Source of the DNA: Pyrenula massariospora
Lineage: Eukaryota; Ascomycota; Eurotiomycetes; Pyrenulales; Pyrenulaceae
Length of the DNA stretch: 64,000 nt
NCBI GenBank assembly: GCA_021030905.1
Contig: JAGFMI010000003.1
Span: forward strand, 682,001-746,000
Direction: 5' to 3'
The notes beneath the pieces are model-generated. The model was not told the DNA's origin and made no database searches. It saw only the letters and a list, made by a program, of their open reading frames with translations. The translations under genes were made by a program, and so were the position numbers. Each line of letters starts with the position of its first letter. Positions within the stretch are counted from its first letter, which is position 1. Shown here piece after piece: positions 1 through 10,135 of the stretch.

Positions 1-638
1 GAGGGTCAGTATTGCCCGCCAACATGAATGACGACCGTACAAAACGAAAGGCATGCACGCCAGAGCCATCCATCCCGATCTGGTACCCAGCGGTGGCGAG
101 TTACCGAACTTTAAGCCCGACCAGTAATAGGGGCTTGGAACCAAATCCATGCCTGCAAAGTCCCAAAGTTAGCCTTGATTTATCCTAAAAAGGCCGGATC
201 TAATAGGCAACTTACAGAAGAAATAGGTGGCGCCAGCCGTCGCTAACAGCAAGAGTCCGATAGGCGCCGAGTTCCATCGAAGTGATCTCATGTGGAAGCC
301 ACGGTAGGACAGGTATCGAACGGCAGCAATCGTTCTTCGCCACATCGGAGGACCTCGGTTGCTGCGGTGTGCAAGCACCTGCGATATAAAATGTCCGATG
401 ATGAAAATCCCAATTGCGCACATGAAGAATGCTATAGTTGAAAGTCCATATAAAAGGTCAGCTTGGTACCTAGCTCAGCTTGGTCAGTTTGTCGCAGACC
501 TGATCAAGCTATTACACTCCCTACTTACCAGAAGTGCCATCTATGGCGATAATAGTGGCATTCGTCATCGGTCAAATCTTCGCATTCAAATTCCCGACTT
601 GAATGTAACTGAACTGGTGGGCTCAGCCAAGCAGCCAT
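1..638 (-). CDS. Ferric/cupric reductase transmembrane component, 5' part only (runs off the left edge)
   Basis: Plasma-membrane metalloreductases reduce Fe(III)/Cu(II) before uptake. The model starts at ATG 638 with exons 638-529, 469-216 and 152-41, all in phase. The intron 528-470 is 59 nt, and another donor at position 40 leads out of the window. The N-terminus starts MAAWLSPPVQ and is followed by a Cys-containing outer segment and the first membrane helix (GLSTIAFFMCAIGIFIIGHF). Next comes RYLSYRGFHM, a second helix (IGLLLLATAGATYFF), and PYYWSGLKFGNSPPLGTRSGWMALA in two pieces. That last stretch is the usual stretch of fungal FRE-type reductases just before the haem-binding helices. The haem, FAD and NAD domains lie outside the window. 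It is transcribed divergently from the copper transporter at 1281, which fits coupled metal reduction and uptake. Family assignment is by recognition of these segments. Confidence 0.8.
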
Positions 639-1280
639 ATTGTGTCAATTTTGCCCGCAAAATCCTGACAATTCTTCCTATTGCAGGCCTTGACAAGGTT
701 GAAACAACCTCTGCTAAGGCCTAGGAGTTATGAAGCAACTGTAGCACAGTCTACATAAAGTCCAAGGAGCCATCGCTGACGACTTTTCGCGTGGCAGCTT
801 CGTTCAGGACGCCCGGCCAACCTTCCACTGGACCAGCCGCTTGAACAGAAAGTGCAGAAAGAGTGGTGTCGAAAAACATGCTCATGCCAAGATGGTTTTA
901 GGACATTCGAGCCAATAAGGTTGGATTTCATGATACTTTTGAGCAAGTTTCAGGCCGCCCCATTACATTCAGAGGATTTAGCGTCGTCCCTTTGGCAATC
1001 CGTGCACCGGGAAGGGACATCAGACTATTTCTTTTGTGGTAAAGACCAGCTCGATTCAGCTAATAAGATTAGATCCAATTGAGCAAGTTTCCACTCACCC
1101 TCGGACAAATAATTAGTGCGATAATACCTTTGCCATGAAATCTCGTGTCAGGACCTGCGCTCTGTGATTGCCGAGTTACTTTACGACACTCAGTTCACCC
1201 AAACTTCAACACCAAGCAAATATTAAATTCAACCTGTATTCGCCATAGTATTTTGTTGCTTCGAGAGAGAGAACGCGGTC
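639..1280. promoter_or_regulatory. Shared divergent promoter of the metalloreductase and copper transporter
   Basis: This 642-bp spacer separates two divergent metal-uptake genes. It holds two identical 13-mers, TTGAGCAAGTTTC, at 939-951 and 1079-1091. Their reverse complement contains TTGCTCA, which resembles the copper-response element bound by Mac1-type activators in yeast (TTTGCTC) and the related motif reported for the Aspergillus Mac1 homologue. Copper-limitation control of both genes is inferred from this match and the gene pairing. Short open frames here have no recognisable product. Confidence 0.5.
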
Positions 1281-1922
1281 ATGGACAGCAGTATGATGTC
1301 AATGACTGGCTCCAGCATGAGTAGCATGAGCATGGCTATGTCTACATCTGGCTCACCAACTACCACGATGTCGGGAATGTCCATGGCCAGCTCAACAAGT
1401 GGCTCCATGCCCATGTCATCATCTTCTAGCATGATGATGGGGATGGACTCAATGGGTATGGTGTTCTTTACATCTACGAGCACGCCTCTTTACTCCTGGT
1501 CATGGACTCCAAATACTACCGGGCAGTACGCCGGGACTTGCATATTTCTGATCGCTTTTGCGGCGATTTTTCGGGCTTTGCTGGCGATCCGAGTGCGTTT
1601 CTTTGAGTTCCTGGCTGTGTTAAAACATGGCCATAATGACGTTCTGGGACGCGCGCCTCTTTCCGATGCGAAACCTGCCTCCCGCCCTTGGAAAGCTAAT
1701 GAGGCAGTGATGCTAGCAGCGATGGATGTGGTTCTCGCGGGTGTTAGTTACTTGCTGTTAGTATTGCGCATTGCATCAAGACCGTACCACGTCCACTAAT
1801 CTTGTAATAGCATGGTTGCAGTGATGACTATGAACGTTGGGTACTTTCTATCAATACTTGCTGGAGTCTTCGCTGGAAGTATTATATTTGGACACTTTAT
1901 GGCCAACTCTGCAGCACATTGA
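1281..1922 (+). CDS. Ctr-family copper transporter
   Basis: High-affinity Cu(I) uptake protein of the plasma membrane or vacuole, working as a trimer in this family. Exons are 1281-1756 and 1811-1922; the 54-nt intron has a GTTAGT donor and a TAG acceptor and gives 195 aa. Residues 1-60 are almost entirely Met, Ser, Gly and Thr with many MxM and MS pairs, the typical extracellular copper-collecting tail. TM1 is about residues 90-108. The intron falls inside TM2. Splicing restores the diagnostic SYLLMVAVMTMN segment (MxxxM in TM2) and TM3 with NVGYFLSILAGVFAGS, the GxxxG packing helix. Without splicing the frame stops within TM2, so the splice is well supported. The C-terminus is short (FGHFMANSAAH) with no CxC tail, but a terminal His is present. 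Confidence 0.9.
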
Positions 1923-2935
1923 CGGAGTGTCTCGAATCTAGGGCGATAACGTTTGAGCCTGTACATCAGTATTCTGGCGCTCATAACTCTAGTTCTCTAT
2001 TGCAGCCAGTAGAAGCGAATAAGAAAAGAGCAAGAGATTTTTCAACCAGGAATGAATACAATGAAAGAGAAAATAAGAAACGCGCGAGATGATTAAGTTG
2101 ATATAGCGGTCTTGCATTTCAATAGAGCGCTGCATATAATGGTAGTAATGCTGAATTGTTCTACATAACTCAGATATGGACACATTACTAAGCTCCAGAT
2201 TTCTTAAAGACTGCTTCTCTGCCTACCTTTTATTCAAGACCCTGAGTATACGATTTTGTTAATAATAGCTGCTATGTGAAATCTACTCCCAATTAAAACA
2301 TCTGAATCTCGGCAATACAGCGGCACCAGCAGGAATGAGAAAATGGGATGTCCTCTTCACAACCATTTGATCTCCGCTTGCCCCATGTCGCCCTCTCACC
2401 ACACTTGATGCTGACTCTGTCATTTTGCTCAATCCCTTATCACTAGCTCCAATCCTGTAGCATCCAAAGCCTGTCTCGCTTCTGACCAGGTCATCAAAGG
2501 CATTTCCGCAATTTACAGTCCAATATCAAGCGACTCGAATCATAAACAAATCAGCTGAGAAGTATTGAAAGAAAGAAATAGTTAGAGCGGTTGATGACGA
2601 CAAAGGAACCTCAGCGGTTTCTTGGCCGCTGAAAACAAAGGGGGCGGTAGACAGGCCTGGCGGCGTCAGTGGAGGAACCTCACACAACCTTTAAAATGCT
2701 TAGGAGAGAACGTCACATGCCATCTGAGAGTGGAGGACCCACGGTCGAAAGAAGTTCGTTGAATGGCAGGAATAAAGTTCAACGTCCGTAAAAAGAAATG
2801 GAAAAGAAAGAAAATTGAGGTCGCGCGATCACATGTCACGCACGCCCACTACCCATGTAGTCAACTTTAGCAGGACCGTTCATAGATATTCTGAAGGATG
2901 TTAACCAGCAAAAAGGCCGCATAGCTAATAGCGGT
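1923..2935. other. Intergenic stretch, no gene seen
   Basis: About 1 kb between the copper transporter and the HET relic. Only short open frames with no recognisable family occur on either strand. I see no RNA gene or repeat. Confidence 0.5.
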
Positions 2936-4019
2936 ATCCCCTTGGACAAAATGTTGCGCGAGACTAACGACAGCCAATCCTCCGAACCGGTCGAAAAGAT
3001 CTTCGCTCTCCTAAGCATGTGTCTCGAGCTCGATCATCAGAATATCAAGATCGATTACACTATTCTGCTTGTCAGTTACTGCTACAGTTCTGCAAATACA
3101 CGCTCCAACAGCACGACCAGGTATTCCCTTTGACAGAACTTAACTCCCATCAGACCTATAAAGACGCCACCCTACCTACTTGGGTGCTAGACTTTACGAA
3201 AGAAAATCCTGTTAATTCATTTGTATCGCCCAAATCAATGTCCGGTGATACCATGATTTGGCGCTCAACTTGGTTCGCGGCGGCCACAGACAACGCTAGG
3301 TGGGATTTTCTTAGTCTTGCGAGACTATCACCATTTACGCTCGATCATTTCTGCTCAATTGACCTGAGTCTCGGGAGCCAAGTCCGATCCGAGACACTTT
3401 GTACTTGCATTTTGCTTATCAACGTCGTTCAGGCTGCATTCCAACCTCCACGGCACGATATCTATCAATGTTTCGATCTAAAAGAAGACCTGGAAGTCAA
3501 GAGGAATCGTTGCGATTCTCAGCCGGATGCATCCAAAGAATAGGAAAAATACGTCGAAAGCTTCCCCCAGGAAGCAACCCCGTACGAAAAGACATGCGGT
3601 CGACGTGCGGCCGACGTGAGGCTTTCTGCCGAACTCTGATCGCCGATCATGACATTTTGAAAGAGCGGCCACTTCTGGAGTTGGACTTTGCTGGACGATT
3701 CGAGGCTTGGATGGGTACGTGCGAGGATAAATTGAACGATGAAGACTACGTCCGACCATTTGGAGACTACGCGGTCAATAAAGTTATGCATCGGTCATTC
3801 CTGATTACGACGAAGGGCTACCTCGGGCTGGTGAGCCAGCGATACCCGGCCGTCAGATCTAATCTGTGTGATTTGTGGTGCGAGTGTGCCGTTTATTTTG
3901 AGGCCGCGGGGAGATGACGACTATGTAATGGTGGGCGAGCCGTACGTACACGGGATAATGAACAGAAGTATTGTGCGTGGAGCAATGAGGAAGGAGCTTA
4001 TGGACATTCGTATTCGTTG
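2936..4019 (+). pseudogene. Relic of a HET-domain (HET-6-like) gene, C-terminal part
   Basis: Host gene remnant. Three successive frames carry pieces in the right order for a HET-6-like protein: SEPVEKIFALLSMC and DHQNIKIDYT (from 2942), then FCKYTLQQHD and LPTWVLDFTKE (frame of 3019). Next come RTLIADH, RPFGDYAVNKVMHRSFLITT and GYLGLVS (frame of 3399), and finally DDYVMVGEPYVHGIM (a third shift near 3895, stop at 4019). At least three frame changes are needed, and no N-terminal HET core (YxALSYxWG) precedes them. The relic is therefore truncated at its 5' end and frameshifted. It faces the intact HET gene at 4530-6903. The piece order is typical of HET proteins; the exact shift sites are estimates. 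Confidence 0.7.
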
Positions 4020-4529
4020 ATGAGCGACATTTTAAGTGATGCTTAGCCGCCGGCGACCACGGAGCGTAATTTGATGCGCGGTCTTTGCTGCTTGATGAGA
4101 CATGACCAGAAATGCACCTGCGGAGCCGAACGAGGATATTTACCTGAGTATTCATGCTTATCGATAGGTCTTGGTGGTTAATGGTACATGTATTCTAGAT
4201 TTTCCAGATAAAAATGGGAGGGAGGAAAGAGGGGTCCGAAGGAGGGGTCCGAGGAAGTGGATATGCATCACATCGTCCTTTAAAATTTCATCCACTGCCT
4301 AATACTATATTCGTAGACTCTTGCTATGAGCCATGAAAGTAATAGTAATAGTAACTACATCTACTTTGTGTTCATGTTGTAATATAGTGAGGTAGCATGG
4401 CTTGGTGAAGTACATGTGCGTGTAATATAGCAAGTCAGCATGACAAGTGCAAGTACTGATTGAGATCAAATTGGTATTACAAAGAAACTGATCACCACAG
4501 CGGGCGATGAGGTAGATGTGTTGCTAATC
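4020..4529. other. Short convergent spacer, nothing seen
   Basis: A 510-bp spacer between the 3' end of the HET relic and the 3' end of the intact HET gene. It is AT-rich in its second half with short ATAGTAATAGTAACT-like runs near 4340, and has no credible coding frame. Confidence 0.45.
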
Positions 4530-6903
4530 TCATGTCAGCACTATAGTGCTTGTTTGTATCTTGTCCCAAAAGTTTTTTGCATCTCCATCAGCCCCTTGTC
4601 GTAGCAGCCCAATTCTTTGAAAGGTCCCGAGGCTCGACGACGCAAGTATCAACATAGTGTATGATTTGATGTGTAGAACATCCTGCTGGTGTAGTCCCAT
4701 AAGCAGACAAAAGTCTTGATCAGTCTCTTGATGAAATGGTCGATCGAAAGCTGATGTAAGATTCCTCGTTGAGGCTTTCAGTTCCGAAAATGGAATGACC
4801 TTTCCCCGAACGGTCAGCTTTCCGGCTTTGACCGGTCCAAAAGGATCTTCCAACCTAATTAGATCAACGCTGCAGTCGATCACCTCTATATATGGTATAC
4901 TAGGATCTTGAAGATCACTGTAAGATACCTTCTTGTAAAATTGGACCCATGACCAGCTTGGACCGCTGGTCCGGAGGACGGGATTGAAGTCCCACCGCCG
5001 ACCCTCTATGTCTTTTTCCCAGCAAAGTTGTTTCACCAGTTGGCTTGTCCACATACCTGCAACGTACGTATCTCCTGTGACTCTAGCAAACTCCCGTGCA
5101 AGGCCACCAAGTGCGGATAATCGATCGTCGGGAAATGTGAATGACCGCCTGCTGTATTCCTGAATGATGTCTGTCCAGCTTGAAACGATGGATCTCTGAA
5201 TTTGAGATGAAGTAGGAGCAGACCAGTCGCTGGTGAATAGGTATGAGAGTACGGATAGGTCTTTGAAGCCGCTCTCCTGGCTTCGAAATCGCATAGGAAT
5301 CGAGTCAAGACCGCGACCAAGACCGTACGGGAAAACGAATTTGGTCTGCGGCTGCGATCTGCAGTGTACCATGACTTTACCATCCTTGTACAGTATTGCG
5401 CGAGGCGAGAGGACATGCTCTTGAAATGTCCAACCTCGTTTTCCGAGGGCGTCACGATTTTCGACAGAAGGGTCTGATTTTGACAATGAGATCGTTCCGT
5501 ACGTGCCATCCGGCATAAGAAGTGGTAGATTGCAAACGAGATCTTCCCGGTGTCTCATCCGATCAACGTCCAGAAAGCCTTGTCCAGAGTCTTCGGCATC
5601 TGCAACTTCGATGGTGACTGTAGCATTTCTGTAGATTGACCCCATACTAGCGATCTCTGCTGCCTTGTCGTCGTCGTTATCTTGGACAATGCATAGCGCG
5701 TCGACCCAGAGGTATTGCAGCCCCATCCTACGAGTTACTTTGATAGCATCTTGAATTGTATTTGGTAGCGTGTCGATGTCAATATTGCTTGTCCGGCCAC
5801 GAAAGTTGCTGGATGTTGTAGTTGAAGCAGCCATAGATCGCCCCCAACAATAACTAAGGGCAACATATGCCCTATGATCATTCCCTGGATTAATGTGGAG
5901 TTTCATTGGACTGTTAGAGCATGCACCGACATCAATGACACGTTTCGGTAGCTTAGCTATCTTTGAAGGACAATCTTTGTGCAGTACATAGCATTCAAAT
6001 AGCCACGTTCGCAATTTCTGGAATACTTTTTCATTCGCAAGGTCGTCGAAGGGTGACTGGTTCTTCATATACTCACATGCTGGTTCGGCTGGTCGGTGAC
6101 GCAAAATTGGTATTAGTCTTGTGCAAGAGTGGAGTACTTTTTAGAGTTAAAGGTCACGCACCGTCTCTTGTGGAGATTTTTAAGGCTCTTTGGCCCTTGT
6201 CAGATGTCATATCGTACCATGCTTCTCTGTGAACGAGCAAGAAGTTGTTCCGCAAAACATTTCGTAACATCCATTGGATAAATGTTCTTAATGGTTCTTC
6301 ATCACGGTAGTAAGACCTTAATATGTCGATCCTCAATCCCGAAGCTGCCAGCGGGTGAGATGTTGCAGACACATTTGAAGGATCGCATGAGCCATCTTCA
6401 TTCACCAAAGTAAACTTAACAAACGGTCGATCGCCAACTCTCCGGTATCTACCCCGATTTTCCACAATAAATGCACACAATGGACAAGATGAATACTCCA
6501 GCCTTTTCCATATCTGATCCGGCTTCAAGTGCCGGTATCCCTCCGGCGAGAAGACTGCTTGTAACCCGTCTGTTGAGGAGGTCATAGCCAGGCATGTTGA
6601 GCAAAATTCTTTGTACTGTGATGATTGCCGTATTTCTGCAGGCACTTTAAACTTCAACCTAAAGTGAAATATGTCATATGTATCCAAGAGTCTTTTTGCT
6701 ACGGCTTCACAGCTTCTTTCCAGTGGTCGAATTGTGTATCGATAGGCGAAATGGCAAGATTGTTTTCTAACGATGGAATAGCCGCCTTTGCAGAAGCGAT
6801 TTTTGATCGCTGCAAATCCGTATTGCAATCGGTTCGTTATGGCTGAGTAGCCCTTGGACAGCTGATCTCTGAGATTGGTTGTCTGGTGTTGGGTGCTGGC
6901 CAT
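4530..6903 (-). CDS. HET-domain protein (heterokaryon-incompatibility family)
   Basis: HET proteins take part in allorecognition and programmed cell death after hyphal fusion in ascomycetes. Exons are 6903-6162 and 6088-4530; the 73-nt intron (GTGCGT donor, CAG acceptor) keeps the frame and gives 766 aa. The N-terminal ~200 aa contain paired Cys residues (FCSTCLAM; SCPLCAFIV), common in the leader of HET proteins. The HET core follows at about residues 275-440. It shows YVALSYCWG, LPNTIQDAIKVTRRMGLQYLWVDALCIVQDN, and SIYRNATVTI, then the RGWTFQEHVLSPRAILYKDG segment. These are the three classical HET blocks in order and intact. The C-terminal third is variable, as usual. No NACHT or WD repeats are fused. 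Incompatibility function is a family property, not shown here. Confidence 0.88.
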
Positions 6904-7989
6904 ATCGAACGGCTCCGAACTCTATCGATGAGGTGCTTCGAAGTTCTTCATACTTTGAAGAGCTTTGGTGTCTTTATGTAAAATAGCATAGCGGATTTCT
7001 TAAACAAGAAAAGCGCAGTCATTGAGGCTGTGAAACTCCGTGGCTGTGACTTGGTCGGCAGTTAGCGATGTTACCGAGCCCAATTTGGATTCCCGCAGCA
7101 TCTTGAGAGCTTGAAACTATCCACAACTAGAGCTCTCGGAAAGTTTCCGTGCGACATTTTGTCGCGAGGTGGAGAATTGAACACCATCCCTTTCTGTGGG
7201 CGTCAGAGGAATGGAGAAGCGCTAAGTTTGATGATCACGTTAAGAGCTATGTATGCGACTTAAATAATGATGTGGGCAATTCTGATGTTCAGAACCTGAG
7301 TTAAAGTGTGGTAACGCTTTCTCAGAGATTTCATTTCGAACGGAGCGCATTTCACGGACCACGTCAACGGTAAGTCACTGAACTTTTCTTGAATTTCAGG
7401 AGTACGCACCGCGGAGGTCAGGACAAAACGAGTCGTGTTTTGGAGATGATCTATTCCTTTATAGCTAATTTAACCCATTCTAGTAACAAAGACAGCCTGG
7501 TCTCTTTCACGAGCTTGTTGAAAATGGTGTGAAATCTTCGTCAGTTGAAGCCTGTGGATCTGTTGTATCCATATCAGCGTCGCCGGCCCGCATCAGGTAG
7601 GTAGGAAGATAGCTCGAGCGAACGGTGCTTACTCCCTTATTTCACTGTCACCTTCAGCCGGGCGGCTGGTAGGATAACGGTTGGCGATCATGGTGTCAAC
7701 AAGTCGGTGCTGGTGCGCTTACTGCCCCAGAAAGTCTACTTTCGCGTTTTGTTAAGTTTTCGATGTCTAACGAAAAACACAAGATAAGAATTGCTGGTCC
7801 TAATTTTGTCGACTACTTGTCATTACTCATTGTCTATCATCCGCTGGTATGTTCAATTGATTTAGCTTCTCCGTTAACCTGACTAGTCAATCTTGCTTTC
7901 TCCCTAAGTCTCGCCTCACGCTCGTCTCGGCTTTCGCTATTTGCGTCAAAATATGCTTGATGACAGACAGCAGTTAGTTCTACAAGCTT
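6904..7989. other. Intergenic stretch, no gene seen
   Basis: About 1.1 kb between the HET gene's 5' end and the dioxygenase 3' end. There are no long open frames on either strand and no recognisable RNA or repeat. It probably holds the HET promoter at the left and the dioxygenase 3' UTR at the right. Confidence 0.5.
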
Positions 7990-9335
7990 TCAAATCAGAG
8001 CCGTGATCCTCTTACGTTTCTCTCCAAAGACAGTCGTCCTGATGCCCTTCCTCGGCGCTTCATATCGTCCCGGTATCACACGGTGTGCGGTACACCGATT
8101 GTCCCACATGGCGACAGCACCAACCTTCCATTTCCAACGGACGTAATGGTCATCCGCGGAATGTATGTGGTACTGGAAAAAATCTAACAGCTTGTCGGAT
8201 TCGGCTTTCTTGAGTTCCGCGAAGCCGGTTACAAATCCGGGATTGACGTTGAGTGCCTTTAGACCAGTCACTGGGTGAGTCCGGACCGCGGGATGATGTG
8301 TATCGATTGGAGGTCGATTAGGACCTGTGCCCCACAAATCGAGGATGGTGTCGTCTATCGCGCATCAGCAAGAAGCCCTTGGTAGTGCTTTACTTTCGAA
8401 TAGAGCACTGACATTGTAATCTTGACGTGTGCACTGCATGGAGGCCGTCTATAAATTTCTTCAGGGCATCGCTGAGAGCATCGTAGAGGCCGTATTGTGA
8501 GACCTGATTTTGTCATCCACTCGTTGACTTCGCTTCTATCTTCTCAACGTACCCAGGCTGTATCACCTCCAACATCAGGATGCTCCTCCATTCTGAGCAT
8601 GGAGTAGGACGGGGCTATGCAGAACATAAGAAAGACTTTTGGATATGATCGACTGTTGACTGACGATTTATCTCGAAGGATGTATCCGCGTGAAAATCCC
8701 CTGAAGGCTTCAACTGTTATGAGCTGAGGCACCGATAGCTACAAGACAGGGCTTACCCATGGTGTATGTGACAAGATTTCGCGATGGTCCTCTCGGCTAC
8801 CTCGGATGATGACGTGCTTCTGGTCCTTATTAGGAATGGATTATCAGTACGCTTTATTCAGAAGGACTTTCAAACAGCTGCCGACCTTCTGAGCTGGATG
8901 ACGATCAAGGGCTCCTGTCAACCTCATCAGAGCTTCTACCAGCATACGAAAAGAAGACGAGAAGATACCATAGTGTTGGAATAGCTCCACTTGTCCGTCC
9001 GTGGTGAGGTCCTGGCCCTCGAAAAAGACGACTCCTCGTTCTGTGACCAGTGCTGCAAGATCGTCAAGCTGTTGACCGTTAAGCTGAGATAGTTGGACGT
9101 TCTGAAGGACAGTCCCGATTGACTCTGTCAGATCTACTCTTTTAGCAACAGAAAAGAGTGCCTCCTTCTCCGGACTCGCAAAATGGGCTTTATCGGTGTC
9201 GACACTGATCTCTGCACGAATGGGCTCTGTCGGGACGTGGCCTTTGATTTTAGGATTGAAATGGGGATGTTGAGTGATTGGAAACCCAGAGTCTGGAGAG
9301 ATATGTTTTCGCGCTTCAAGCTGTGCCATGGTCAT
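7990..9335 (-). CDS. TauD/TfdA-family Fe(II)/2-oxoglutarate dioxygenase (alkylsulfonate-dioxygenase-like)
   Basis: Enzymes of this family hydroxylate small substrates such as taurine, alkylsulfonates or phenoxyacetates, releasing succinate and CO2. Seven exons join in phase: 9335-8969, 8914-8886, 8819-8757, 8713-8665, 8614-8553, 8503-8413 and 8354-7990, giving 341 aa. Unspliced, the locus looks broken. Spliced, every family block is present: RGVVFFEGQDL, HPAQK, REDHRE, FHADTSFEINPPSYSMLRMEEHP (given in full only here), GGDTAWVSQYGLYDALS, GLHAVHTSR, THHPAVRTHPVTG. The metal ligands would be the His and Asp of FHAD and the distal His of CTAHRVIPGRY; the Arg of RTTVFG would bind 2-oxoglutarate. 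Exon 2 is only 29 nt. The second Met (9329) in an ACCATGG context is an alternative start. Substrate unknown; a fungal JLP1-like sulfonate role is an inference. Confidence 0.85.
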
Positions 9336-9555
9336 GCGACTCTTTCTTGTACTTCCTTAGAAACCGAAAGCCGTATTACAAACAAAAAAATGTTCCCTCA
9401 GAATTTGGCCCTCACTTTACCAACAGACTACTTCTGACCACCTGGAGTCGATTTCAAAACGATGACGTAAGTACCAAAGCCATCAGTATACGGCATCATG
9501 TTTTGCAGATACGCCTGATAACGCAAGATGGCACGTGGATTGCGTCAAGGCGCGA

Positions 9556-9563
9556 TATTTATA
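9556..9563 (-). promoter_or_regulatory. TATA-like box upstream of the dioxygenase
   Basis: TATAAATA on the minus strand, about 220 bp upstream of the dioxygenase start codon at 9335. Position and sequence fit a TATA box with a long leader. There is no other support. Confidence 0.35.
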
Positions 9564-10135
9564 GTCTTCTGCCATTGGTCGGAGTTTCCACACTACCCCT
9601 CGTCCCTTTCGGAAGCTTTCCGTCTACGGCAAATTATGAGTCCCGGAGCAGCAACTGTGCTTTACTACGAGATCGTAGCAAGGAACGGATCATAGTACTT
9701 GTACAATCAGGAACCTTGGAGATATCAGATGAATAATTGAATCTGTGGAAGAGGGCGAGGATATCTGCCAGCATCAAGAACTTCTGCGGAAAATACACGT
9801 GTACGCACACCGACCAACCACACACTGCACCAATCAGATTTGGCGCTAAATGGAACCACACTCAGGTCTCTTTGTGTTTGGTGTGTTCTATTAGGGAATT
9901 TGATTGAATTCAATTTGCATGCGTCTTTGCACGATGATGTTCGACGTACTGTCCCAGTCCTTTTCACTACATTTCATCCGGTAAAGAAATCTATCTGGCA
10001 AGGAACAAAAGAGGTCGATCGGAAAAGACAATCCTGATATACCTACACTAGACGAATTTTAAGAAGGCAAAGTTGTTCTCATCCGATAGAAGTATCGCAT
10101 CAGAGCCAAACTCCCTCGTGAAAATTCGCCATAGG
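9564..10135. other. Intergenic stretch, no gene seen
   Basis: Lies between the dioxygenase promoter and the 3' end of the three-TM gene. Short overlapping frames occur on both strands without recognisable content. Confidence 0.4.

Noticed and set aside
359-724. 121-codon plus-strand frame over the metalloreductase
   Set aside because: It is antisense to the reductase exons, which are clearly supported by family segments and splice phase.
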